NCBI RefSeq assembly: GCF_900221005.1
Contig: NZ_OBQI01000001.1
Span: forward strand, 744,001 to 808,000
Source: Blastococcus aggregatus
GTDB taxonomy: Bacteria; Actinomycetota; Actinomycetes; Mycobacteriales; Geodermatophilaceae
Direction: 5' to 3'
DNA: 64,000 nt
Within the stretch, counting starts at the first letter, position 1. Each line of letters opens with the position of its first letter. The position numbers and the translations under genes are program-made. The notes beneath the pieces are model-generated. The model had not been told where the DNA came from. It saw only the letters and a list, made by a program, of their open reading frames with translations, and did no database searches. Shown here piece after piece: positions 21,333 through 28,557 of the stretch.

Positions 21333-21941
21333 GTGACCCTGTCGCTGCTGGACTGGCGCCGCCGCACGGCCGCGCTCTACGCCGCCACCCGTTCCTCCGC
21401 CGACCCCGAGGCGGGGTGGCGCACCTGGCGGGACGGCCGGGACGAGCTGTTCGCCACGCACCCCGACTCGCCGCTCGACGCCGCCGCCCGCGCGACGTTC
21501 GACGGGCTGCCGTTCGCCCCCTACGACCCCGCGCTCCGGTTCGAGCCGGTGCTGGAGCGCGCCGAGCCCGCCCGGCTGGAGATCCCGACGGCGGCCGACG
21601 GAAGCGTGCCGCTGGAGCGGATCGGTGCCGTGGCGCTCCCGGGGCTGGGCCGGCTGGACGTGTGGTGGGTCGCGCTCTACGGCGGCGGCGTGTTCGTGCC
21701 GCTGCGCGACGGGACGGCGGGGCGCACCACGTACGGCGGCGGGCGCTACCTGCTCGACACCGTCAAGGGCGCCGACCTCGGCAGCACCGGGGACCGGCTG
21801 GTGCTCGACCTCAACCTGGCCTACCACCCGTCCTGCGCCTACGACCCGCGCTGGTCGTGCCCGCTGGCACCCGAGGGCAACCGGCTCGAGGCGCCGGTCG
21901 CCGCCGGGGAGCAGCTGCCCCCCGGCGGCGGCTGGTACTAG
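21333..21941 (+). CDS. DUF1684 domain-containing protein
   Basis: The 202-residue soluble protein contains the features I associate with DUF1684: an N-terminal WRTWRDGRDELFATHPDSPL segment, FDGLPFAPYDPALRF, and a C-terminal RYLLDTVKGADL...LNLAYHPSCAYDPRWSCPLAPEGNRL region. The last holds the conserved NxAYxPxCAY motif and Cys residues. No function is established for the family. It starts with GTG and apparently lacks a ribosome site. It converges on the ABC receptor gene with one base between stops, and lies at the left end of the block that seems inserted in the folate/pantothenate region. Confidence 0.85.
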   Translation: MTLSLLDWRRRTAALYAATRSSADPEAGWRTWRDGRDELFATHPDSPLDAAARATFDGLPFAPYDPALRFEPVLERAEPARLEIPTAADGSVPLERIGAVALPGLGRLDVWWVALYGGGVFVPLRDGTAGRTTYGGGRYLLDTVKGADLGSTGDRLVLDLNLAYHPSCAYDPRWSCPLAPEGNRLEAPVAAGEQLPPGGGWY

Positions 21942-21942
21942 C

Positions 21943-22938
21943 TCAGTCCTGGGCGAGCGCGCCGTCGGAGCTGAAGACCAGGCCGACCGAGATCTCGCCC
22001 TGCTGGATGGCGGCCTTGGTCAGCGGGCCACCGGCGTCGAGCTCGCGGAAGCTGTCGAACTCCAGCCCGTAGGTCTCCTCGAGACCCGGCTGGCAGAACG
22101 GCCGCTCGGGGCACTCGGCCGGACCACCGAGGATGAGCGACCCGTCGCCGCAGGCGTCGGCCAGCTCCGAGAGCGTGCTGACGCCGAGCTCGTCGGCGAA
22201 CGCCGTGGTGACGGCGAAGGCGTTCTGGTCGGCGGCCTCGGACGGCTCCCCGAACACGAGCCCGTTGGCCTCGGCGAGCGGCTGCAGCGCGGCCACGGTC
22301 GCGTCGACGTCCCCGGACGCGATCTCGCTGTTCTCGTCGTCCTCGAGGAACTCGGTGACCGTGGACAGGTACTCGGGGAACACCTGGATCTGGCCGGACT
22401 TCAGCGCCTGCAGGTACAGCTCGCGGTTGCCCACCTCCTGGACCGAGGCGTCGAAGCCCGCGGCGGTGAGGACGTCGGCGTAGATGGTCGCCAGCACGGT
22501 GGACTCGGTGAAGTTGCCGCCGCCCACGACGATCGCGCCGCTGCCCTGCTCCAGCCCCTCGGTGACACCGGACTCCTCGACCCAGCCCGCGGCCACCTCG
22601 TCCGCGCTCTGCCGCTCGACGTCGACCGCGGCGTTGAGCGCGATGAGGTCGTCGGTCGTCAGGGCGGCGGAGATCGCGTCCAGCGCCGGCAGGAGCGCCG
22701 GGTTGGAAGCCGCGGTGGCTGCGTTGACCGCCGGGATGACGTTGTCGGCGTTCTGCAGCTCCATGTCGTCCTCGAGGACGACGAGCTGGTCACCCTCGAT
22801 GGGGACGCAGGCCTCGCCGGAGGCCGTGCCGCCGCCGCTGCCGCCCTCGTCGGAGCCGGAGGAACCGGACTCCCCGCAGGCGGCGGTCAGTGCCACCGCC
22901 ATCGCGAGAGGAGCTAGAACCCGGATACGCGTGCGCAT
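21943..22938 (-). CDS. OpuAC/ProX-type substrate-binding lipoprotein, circularly permuted
   Basis: A lipoprotein signal ends at Cys21 (ALTAACGES), followed by a Gly/Ser linker. The binding domain is in unusual order: residues about 50-122 (LVVLEDDMELQNADNVIPAVN to DEVAAGWVEESG) correspond to what is normally the C-terminal end of OpuAC proteins, while 134-331 carry the normal N-terminal start (VVGGGNFTESTVLATIYADVL, VFPEYLSTVTEFL) and middle (PAECPERPFCQPGLEETYG). The chain ends at VFSSDGALAQD, just where LVVLEDD would normally follow. It should bind a quaternary amine such as glycine betaine or choline. ATG at 22938. The gene is separated by 122 bases from the permeases and probably has its own promoter. 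Confidence 0.88.
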   Translation of the reverse strand: MRTRIRVLAPLAMAVALTAACGESGSSGSDEGGSGGGTASGEACVPIEGDQLVVLEDDMELQNADNVIPAVNAATAASNPALLPALDAISAALTTDDLIALNAAVDVERQSADEVAAGWVEESGVTEGLEQGSGAIVVGGGNFTESTVLATIYADVLTAAGFDASVQEVGNRELYLQALKSGQIQVFPEYLSTVTEFLEDDENSEIASGDVDATVAALQPLAEANGLVFGEPSEAADQNAFAVTTAFADELGVSTLSELADACGDGSLILGGPAECPERPFCQPGLEETYGLEFDSFRELDAGGPLTKAAIQQGEISVGLVFSSDGALAQD

Positions 22939-23026
22939 GGTGCCCGCCTTCTGTGTCCCGTGGCCGCCCTGTTGCAGCCACGCGTGTCTGGCGGGAGGTT
23001 TCCCGCACTGGTCATCGAACCGAAGT

Positions 23027-23048
23027 GTTGCGCGCAACGCAATGCGTT
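23027..23048. promoter_or_regulatory. overlapping palindromes, candidate operator upstream of the ABC receptor gene
   Basis: GTTGCGCGCAAC (23027-23038) is a perfect 12-base palindrome, and AACGCA-A-TGCGTT (23036-23048) is a perfect 13-base one that shares its AAC. Together they give four related half-sites in 22 bases. The site lies about 90-110 bases upstream of the receptor start, between the permease stop and the receptor gene. It is a good candidate for a dimeric repressor or activator site; the regulator is unknown and not encoded nearby. Confidence 0.5.
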
Positions 23049-23060
23049 TCCGCATCGGGG

Positions 23061-23795
23061 TCAGAGCGGCACGCCGCTGGCGGTGGGTTCCGGCTGCCCG
23101 GCGACCGTGCGGTCGCGCAGCCGGAGCAGCGCGGCGCGCCCGGGTCCGGGCGTCAGGACCCGCGACAGCAGCACCAGCGCGAGCTCGGTGAGCAGCGCGA
23201 GTGCCGCGATGAGGATGGCCCCGGCGATGATCTGGCCGTAGTCCTGCTGGCCGAAGCCGAGGTTCACGATCCGGCCGAGCCCGCCGCCGCCGACGAGCGC
23301 GGCCAGTCCGGCGGTGGCCACGACCTGCACCGCCGCCGTCCGCAGGCCGGTCATGACCAGCGGCAGGGCCAGCGGCAGCTCCACGCGGGTGATCACCTGC
23401 CTGCGGGTCATGCCCATGCCGCGCGCGGCCTCCCGCACGTCGGCGTCGACGCCGCGGAACCCGACGTAGGTGTTGGTGAGGATCGGGGGGATCGCGAAGA
23501 CGGCGAGCGCGATGGTCGTCGCCCGGTTGCCGAAGCCGATGGGGCTGACCGCGAACAGGGTCAGCAGGGCCAGCGTCGGGACGGCGCGGCTCACGTTGGA
23601 CAGCACGACGACGGCGCCGCCCCCCCGCCCCGCGCTGCCCAGCGCCACGCCGACGGGGAAGGCCAGGACGAACGCGGCGAGAACCGCGACCGCCGAGATG
23701 GCCAGGTGCTCGCCCAGCAGCTCGAGGATGCCGCTGCGGCGGGTCCAGTTGAGCGGGTCGTTGAGGTAGGCGATCGCGTCGCCGAAGCCGGTCAT
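23061..23795 (-). CDS. quaternary-amine/osmolyte ABC transporter permease (OpuCB/OpuCD type)
   Basis: The 244-residue inner-membrane protein has about six helices and the BPD-transporter coupling loop VDADVREAARGMGMTRRQVITRVELPLALP, of which GMGMTRRQV is the core EAA segment. The GGGGLGRIVNLGFGQQDYGQIIAGA block is typical of OpuC/ProW-like permeases. It overlaps the preceding permease gene by four bases (ATGA), so the two are made together and probably form a heterodimer. It feeds the receptor encoded downstream. Confidence 0.9.
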   Translation of the reverse strand: MTGFGDAIAYLNDPLNWTRRSGILELLGEHLAISAVAVLAAFVLAFPVGVALGSAGRGGGAVVVLSNVSRAVPTLALLTLFAVSPIGFGNRATTIALAVFAIPPILTNTYVGFRGVDADVREAARGMGMTRRQVITRVELPLALPLVMTGLRTAAVQVVATAGLAALVGGGGLGRIVNLGFGQQDYGQIIAGAILIAALALLTELALVLLSRVLTPGPGRAALLRLRDRTVAGQPEPTASGVPL

Positions 23796-24490
23796 GCCCG
23801 CCCCGCCCGGGCCCAGGGCGTGAGCAGCCGCTCGACGCCGGCGAGCACGACGTCGGCGACGAGGGCGAGCAGTACGCAGCCGACGGCCCCGGTGACGATC
23901 TCGGCCCGGTAGAAGTTGGCGTTGAACCCGCCGGTGATCAGCTGCCCGAGGCCGCCGTGCCCGACCAGCACGCCCACCGTCGTGAGGGCGACCGTGGACA
24001 CGGTGGCGATGCGCAGCCCGGCCATGAACGCCGGCAGCGCGAGCGGGAGCTCGATCTGCCAGAACCGGCGCACGGCGCCGTAGCCCATGCCGCGGGCGGC
24101 CTCCTGCACGTCGGCCGGCACGCCCTGCAGCCCGACGAGGAAGTTGCGCACCAGGATGACCAGCGAGTACGCGGTCAGCCCGACCAGCACGGTCGTCGCG
24201 CTCAGCCCGGTGAACGGGAAGATCAGCGCGAACATGGCCAGCGACGGGATCGTGTAGACGATCGTGGACAGGCCGAGCACCGCACCGCCCAGCAGCCGGC
24301 TGCGGCGGGCGAGGAGGGCCAGCGGCAGCGCGATCGCCGTGCCGATCAGGACCGCACCGATCGTCAACCGGACGTGCTCGCCGAGGTAGCCCATGATGGT
24401 GTCCCAGTTGTCGGCCACGTAGGAGCCGTCGAACCACGGGTTCGGTGCCTCGTCCACCGCGAGCACCGCGTCCACCCCCGCGCTCAGCAC
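23792..24490 (-). CDS. quaternary-amine/osmolyte ABC transporter permease (OpuCB type)
   Basis: This second permease has 232 residues and about six helices. The coupling loop reads VPADVQEAARGMGYGAVRRFWQIELPL, and the GHGGLGQLITGGFNANFYRAEI block matches its partner. The N-terminal GSYVADNWDTIMGYLGEHVRLT is typical of OpuCB-like proteins. The start is uncertain: GTG at 24490 leaves only 26 bases to the divergent ATPase gene; GTG codons at 24466, 24457 or 24418 would leave more room for promoters. Confidence 0.88.
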   Translation of the reverse strand: MLSAGVDAVLAVDEAPNPWFDGSYVADNWDTIMGYLGEHVRLTIGAVLIGTAIALPLALLARRSRLLGGAVLGLSTIVYTIPSLAMFALIFPFTGLSATTVLVGLTAYSLVILVRNFLVGLQGVPADVQEAARGMGYGAVRRFWQIELPLALPAFMAGLRIATVSTVALTTVGVLVGHGGLGQLITGGFNANFYRAEIVTGAVGCVLLALVADVVLAGVERLLTPWARAGRA

Positions 24491-24516
24491 CGGGCGCTGT
24501 CCTGGAAGGTCACGAC

Positions 24517-25722
24517 GTGGACGCTACTGCGCAGGCCGGTCGACCGGCGAGCTCGACCGACGCCCCCTCGTCCGGCAGCTCGGCGGTCGACATCCGGCTG
24601 GAGGGGATCAGCAAGGTCTACGCCGACGGCACCGTCGGCGTCGCCGAGCTGGACCTGACCTTCGCCGCCGGCGAGCTCACCGTCCTGGTCGGGCCGTCCG
24701 GCTGCGGCAAGACCACGACGATGAAGATGATCAACCGGCTGATCGAGCCGACGACCGGCCGGATCCTGCTCGGCGGCGAGGACGTCACCCGCGCCGACCC
24801 CGAGCAGCTGCGCCGGCGGATCGGCTACGTCATCCAGAGCATCGGCCTGTTCCCGCACCAGACGGTGCGCGCGAACGTCGGCACGGTCCCGCGGCTGCTG
24901 GGCTGGGACAAGCACCGCATCCGGACCCGGGTGGACGAGCTGCTGACCACCGTCGGCCTGGACCCGGCGGCCCACGGGGACCGGTATCCGGCGCAGCTGT
25001 CCGGTGGTCAGCGGCAGCGGGCCGGTGTCGCGCGGGCGCTGGCCGCCGACCCGCCCGTGCTGCTCGTCGACGAGCCGTTCTCCGCCGTCGACCCCGTGGT
25101 GCGGGAGCGGCTCCAGTCGGAGTTCCTGCGCCTGCAGCAGGCGGTCCGCAAGACGATCGTCTTCGTCACCCACGACATCGAGGAGGCGGTCCGCATCGGT
25201 GACCGGATCGCCGTGATGAGCCAGGGCGGCCGGGTCGAGCAGTACGCCACCCCCGCCGAGCTCCTCGGCCGGCCGGCCAACGAGTTCGTCGCCGACTTCG
25301 TCGGCGCCGACCGCGGGCTCAAGCGGCTCGCCGTCACCGGCATCGACCCCCGCGACCTGGAGCGCCCCCCGGTGGTGCACGTCGCCGACGGCCTGGCCGA
25401 CGCCCGGGCCGCGCAGGAGCGGGCCGGCGCCCGCTGGGCCGTCGTCCTCGACGACGAGGACAAGCTGCACGGCTGGCTCTCGCTCGACCGCGCCGTCGGC
25501 GCCGGAACGGTGGGCTCGGCGGCCCGGCGGATGGAGGCGTGGGTGCCGGCGGACGCCTCGCTCAAGGCCGCGTTCGCCACGATGCTGCAGCACGAGGCGG
25601 GGTGGGTGGCCGTCCTGGACGGCGACCGGTTCCTGGGGGTGCTCACCCCGGAGTCGCTGCACGCGGCGCTGCGCCGCTCGGTGGAGGGCACCGTGCCGGA
25701 GACCGCGGGCGCTACGCGCTGA
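24517..25722 (+). CDS. quaternary-amine ABC transporter ATP-binding protein with C-terminal CBS-like region
   Basis: The ATPase domain has Walker A GPSGCGKT at residues 59-66, the Q-loop IQSIGLFPHQTV, signature LSGGQRQR, Walker B VLLVDEPFSAVD and the switch His in VTHDIEEA. The C-terminal 90 residues (from about VADGLADARAAQERAGARW) resemble the tandem CBS module that gates OpuA/OpuC transporters by ionic strength or nucleotide. GTG at 24517 follows GGAAGG by seven bases and yields a 22-residue polar N-terminal tail. It is transcribed away from the two permeases and the receptor, an unusual split of one transporter. The end overlaps the DUF3180 gene by 11 bases. Confidence 0.9.
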   Translation: MDATAQAGRPASSTDAPSSGSSAVDIRLEGISKVYADGTVGVAELDLTFAAGELTVLVGPSGCGKTTTMKMINRLIEPTTGRILLGGEDVTRADPEQLRRRIGYVIQSIGLFPHQTVRANVGTVPRLLGWDKHRIRTRVDELLTTVGLDPAAHGDRYPAQLSGGQRQRAGVARALAADPPVLLVDEPFSAVDPVVRERLQSEFLRLQQAVRKTIVFVTHDIEEAVRIGDRIAVMSQGGRVEQYATPAELLGRPANEFVADFVGADRGLKRLAVTGIDPRDLERPPVVHVADGLADARAAQERAGARWAVVLDDEDKLHGWLSLDRAVGAGTVGSAARRMEAWVPADASLKAAFATMLQHEAGWVAVLDGDRFLGVLTPESLHAALRRSVEGTVPETAGATR

Positions 25723-26218
25723 CCCCCTCGGAGGGTCCCGTCTCCTCCGGGGGGATCCGGCAGACCGACTCGAGCCAGAGCGCGGCGGCGACCAGGCCGA
25801 GCGAGCAGCCGATCCCGATCGCCGCGGTGACGGTGTCGCCGCCCGCGGCCTGGACCCGGTCCGCCGCCGGCCCGACGTGCGCGAGCACCCCGCCCCAGAC
25901 GCCGGTGAAGACGGCGCCGACGTAGGCGCTGGCCTGGGCGAGCACCACCAGCCGGGCGACGAGCAGCGGCTCGACCCGGCGCACCGCGGGCTCTCCCGGT
26001 CGCGGCGCGCGGCCCGCGCGGGCGTCCCGCTCGGCCGCGAGCCGGGTCCGCAGGGTGCGCGCGCCCAGCGCCTCGGCGATCGCCAGCACGGCCAGCGGCG
26101 CGGGCAGCCACCAGTCCAGCGCGGGCAGCGAGCCGTACCAGGCGCGGACGAGCAGCCAGCTCGCGACGGCCAGCCCCAGGGCGAGGACGGCGAGATCGCG
26201 ACGGCGCACGGGGGTCAT
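25712..26218 (-). CDS. DUF3180 domain-containing membrane protein
   Basis: The 168-residue protein has four membrane helices arranged in two pairs (DLAVLALGLAVASWLLV, LPAPLAVLAIAEALGA, LVARLVVLAQASAYVGAVFTG, and GIGCSLGLVAAALWLESV) with an Arg-rich cytoplasmic loop between the second and third. It is the Rv3605c-type protein found next to folK in many actinobacteria. Its role is unknown; linkage to folate synthesis is only positional. It is the last gene of the long leftward folate train, 24 bases after folK. Confidence 0.85.
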   Translation of the reverse strand: MTPVRRRDLAVLALGLAVASWLLVRAWYGSLPALDWWLPAPLAVLAIAEALGARTLRTRLAAERDARAGRAPRPGEPAVRRVEPLLVARLVVLAQASAYVGAVFTGVWGGVLAHVGPAADRVQAAGGDTVTAAIGIGCSLGLVAAALWLESVCRIPPEETGPSEGVSA

Positions 26219-26242
26219 CGGCGTCGGCTCATCGGCGTCGGC

Positions 26243-26743
26243 TCACCGCTCGTCCCGCCGCACGACGGCGTCGACCTCGGCGCGGTCGAGGGCGGCGACG
26301 AGGTCGCGCACCCGGCCGCGCCCGGGGAGCTCGGCGTCGGCGTCGACGGCCAGCCACGGCACCAGGACGAACGCCCGCTCGTGCGCCCGGGGGTGCGGCA
26401 GGGTGAGCTCCGGGTCGTCGGAGCGGACCGGGCGCCCGTCGGCCCCCTGCACGGTGACGACGTCCACGTCCAGCGTGCGGGCGCCCCAGCGCACCTCCCG
26501 GGTGCGCCCGGCTGCCTGCTCCAGCTCGTGCGCGCGGGCCAGCCAGCCCGCGGCGTCGCGGTTGCCGTCCAGGACCGCGACGGCGTTCAGGTAGGGCGGC
26601 TGCTCGACCGGCCCCCAGGGCGGGGTCTCGTACAGCCCGGAGGAGGCCACCTCGCCGTCGGCGGCCAGCGCGGCCAGCGCGGTGCGCAGGGTGCCGGCCC
26701 GGTCGCCGAGGTTGGCGCCCAGCGAGAGGACGACGCGGCTCAT
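26243..26743 (-). CDS. folK: 2-amino-4-hydroxy-6-hydroxymethyldihydropteridine diphosphokinase
   Basis: HPPK transfers pyrophosphate from ATP to hydroxymethyldihydropterin. The signature SLGANLGDR is at the N-terminus, YETPPWGPVEQPPYLNAV is the substrate loop, and RWGARTLDVDVV with LPHPRAHERAFVLVP completes the conserved set, including the Asp pair that binds Mg. The length is 166 residues. ATG at 26743 overlaps the folB stop by four bases. Confidence 0.95.
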   Translation of the reverse strand: MSRVVLSLGANLGDRAGTLRTALAALAADGEVASSGLYETPPWGPVEQPPYLNAVAVLDGNRDAAGWLARAHELEQAAGRTREVRWGARTLDVDVVTVQGADGRPVRSDDPELTLPHPRAHERAFVLVPWLAVDADAELPGRGRVRDLVAALDRAEVDAVVRRDER

Positions 26744-27129
26744 GGCCGCTCGCGGCGGATGCTCACGGTCACGTCGTCGAAGGGCACGCCCAGCTCGGCC
26801 TGCGGCTTGTGCACGGTGATCTCCGCCGCGGCGACCAGCGGGTCGGCCAGGCAGACGTCGGCCAGTCGCTGGCACAGCGTCTCGAGCAGGTCGACCGGCT
26901 CGCCGACCAGCACGCGGTGCAGCTGCTGCGCCAGGTCGGCGTAGTTCACGGTCAGGGCGAGGTCGTCACCGGCGGCCGCGGGGGCGGTGTCCACCTCGAG
27001 GACGGCGTCGACGGTGAACAGCTGCCCGCGCTCGCGCTCGAAGGCGTAGACGCCGTGGTGGGCGTGCGCCCGCAGCCCCCGCACCGCGATGCGGTCCGGT
27101 ACGCGGCGGGGGGACGGGGACTCAGCCAC
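26740..27129 (-). CDS. folB: dihydroneopterin aldolase
   Basis: FolB cleaves dihydroneopterin to hydroxymethyldihydropterin and glycolaldehyde. The family features IAVRGLRAHAHHGVYAFERERGQ and the catalytic-region VNYADLAQQLHRVL are present, together with ETLCQRLADVCL and the Lys of HKPQAEL. The 129-residue length is typical of the octameric enzyme. It overlaps folP by eight bases upstream and folK by four bases downstream, consistent with coupled translation. Confidence 0.95.
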   Translation of the reverse strand: MAESPSPRRVPDRIAVRGLRAHAHHGVYAFERERGQLFTVDAVLEVDTAPAAAGDDLALTVNYADLAQQLHRVLVGEPVDLLETLCQRLADVCLADPLVAAAEITVHKPQAELGVPFDDVTVSIRRERP

Positions 27130-27985
27130 GACGGACCCTCCGCGCCGCGCGAACGGCCTCCAGCGTGCGCAGCGCGTCGACGGACGCGGCCGCGTCGTGC
27201 ACCCGCACCCCCCACGCCCCGGCCTCGGCGGCCAGCACCGTGGTGGCGAGGGTCGCGGCGTCCCGCTCGTCCGCGGGGCGGGGCGCGCCGTCGGGGCCGG
27301 CGAGCAGCCGTCCCAGGAAGGTCTTGCGGGACGCGCCGACCAGGACCGGCAGCCCCAGCGCGGTCAGCCGGTCCAGCCCCGCCAGCAGCGCCCAGTTGTG
27401 CTCGGCGCGCTTGGCGAAGCCCAGGCCGGGGTCCAGGACGAGCTGCTCGGGGGCGACCCCGGCGGCGACGACGTCCTCCACGCGCGCGGTGAGCTCCGCG
27501 CACACCTCGGTGACCACGTCCCCGTACTGGGCGGCGGCGTACATCTCGCGACTGTGCCCGCGCCAGTGCATGAGCACCCACGGCACGCGGGCCTCGGCGA
27601 CCAGCTCGGCCATGTTCTTGTCGGCCAGCCCGCCGCTCACGTCGTTGACCAGCTGCGCACCCGCGGCGAGGGCGGCCTCGGCCACCTCCGCGCGGGTGGT
27701 GTCCACGCTGGTGCGCACACCCGCGGCGGAGAGCTCGCGGACGACGGGCACGACCCGGCCGCACTCCTCGCCGGCGTCGACGCGGTCGGCGCCGGGCCGG
27801 GTCGACTCGCCGCCCACGTCGACGTAGTCGGCCCCGGCGGCGTGCATCGCCAGGCCGTGCTCGATCGCCGTCGCCGGGTCGGAGAAGCAGCCGCCGTCGG
27901 AGAACGAGTCGGGCGTGACGTTGAGGACGCCCATGACCAGGCAGCGTCCCGGTCGCGGGAGGGCGATCCCCACCGCGTCCGTCAC
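27122..27985 (-). CDS. folP: dihydropteroate synthase
   Basis: DHPS condenses the pterin diphosphate with p-aminobenzoate and is the sulfonamide target. The TIM-barrel motifs [48 protein letters not shown] and GASRKTFLG are all visible. The length of 287 residues matches the functional actinobacterial FolP1 rather than the FolP2 paralogue. GTG at 27985 overlaps the folE stop (GTGA). Confidence 0.96.
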   Translation of the reverse strand: MTDAVGIALPRPGRCLVMGVLNVTPDSFSDGGCFSDPATAIEHGLAMHAAGADYVDVGGESTRPGADRVDAGEECGRVVPVVRELSAAGVRTSVDTTRAEVAEAALAAGAQLVNDVSGGLADKNMAELVAEARVPWVLMHWRGHSREMYAAAQYGDVVTEVCAELTARVEDVVAAGVAPEQLVLDPGLGFAKRAEHNWALLAGLDRLTALGLPVLVGASRKTFLGRLLAGPDGAPRPADERDAATLATTVLAAEAGAWGVRVHDAAASVDALRTLEAVRAARRVRRG

Positions 27986-28557
27986 CTGCCGAGCACGAGA
28001 CTCATCGCCTCGCTGCGGGTGGCCGCGCTGTCCCGGAAGATCCCGCGGACCGCGGAGGTGACCGTGGTCGTGCCGGGCTTGCGGATGCCGCGCATCGCCA
28101 TGCACAGGTGCTCGGCCTCGATGACCACGATCACGCCCTGCGGCTTGAGGACGTCGTCCAGCGCGTCGGCGATCTGCCGGGTCATCCGCTCCTGCACCTG
28201 CGGGCGGCGGGCGTAGACCTCGACCAGCCGGGCGATCTTCGACAGCCCGGTCACCCGGCCGTCGGTGCCGGGGATGTAGCCCACGTGCGCGACCCCGTGG
28301 AAGGGCACGAGGTGGTGCTCGCAGGTCGAGTACATCGGGATGTCCTTGACCAGCACGAGCTCGTCGTGGTTCTCGTCGAACGTGGTCGCCAGGATGTCGT
28401 ACGGGTCCTGCCACAGGCCGCCGAAGGTCTCGGCGTAGGCGCGGGCGACCCGCGCCGGGGTGTCCTGCAGGCCGGGGCGGTCCGGGTCCTCGCCGATGGC
28501 GATCAGCAGCTCGCGGACGGCCGCCTCCGCGCGGGCGGAGTCGATCCGGTGGGTCAC
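27982..28557 (-). CDS. folE: GTP cyclohydrolase I
   Basis: FolE opens GTP to dihydroneopterin triphosphate, the first folate step. The zinc ligands are in [12 protein letters not shown] and the later [38 protein letters not shown] is the family signature, with GLSKIARLV at its core. GTG at 28557 overlaps the ftsH stop (GTGA) and gives 191 residues. Coupling to ftsH places the folate genes under the ftsH transcript, as in mycobacteria. Confidence 0.96.
   Translation of the reverse strand: MTHRIDSARAEAAVRELLIAIGEDPDRPGLQDTPARVARAYAETFGGLWQDPYDILATTFDENHDELVLVKDIPMYSTCEHHLVPFHGVAHVGYIPGTDGRVTGLSKIARLVEVYARRPQVQERMTRQIADALDDVLKPQGVIVVIEAEHLCMAMRGIRKPGTTTVTSAVRGIFRDSAATRSEAMSLVLGR

Noticed and set aside
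21333..25722. Genomic island of foreign base composition
   Set aside because: The block looks inserted by gene order, but GC content and codon use appear the same as its surroundings, and no integrase, tRNA target or direct repeats flank it.
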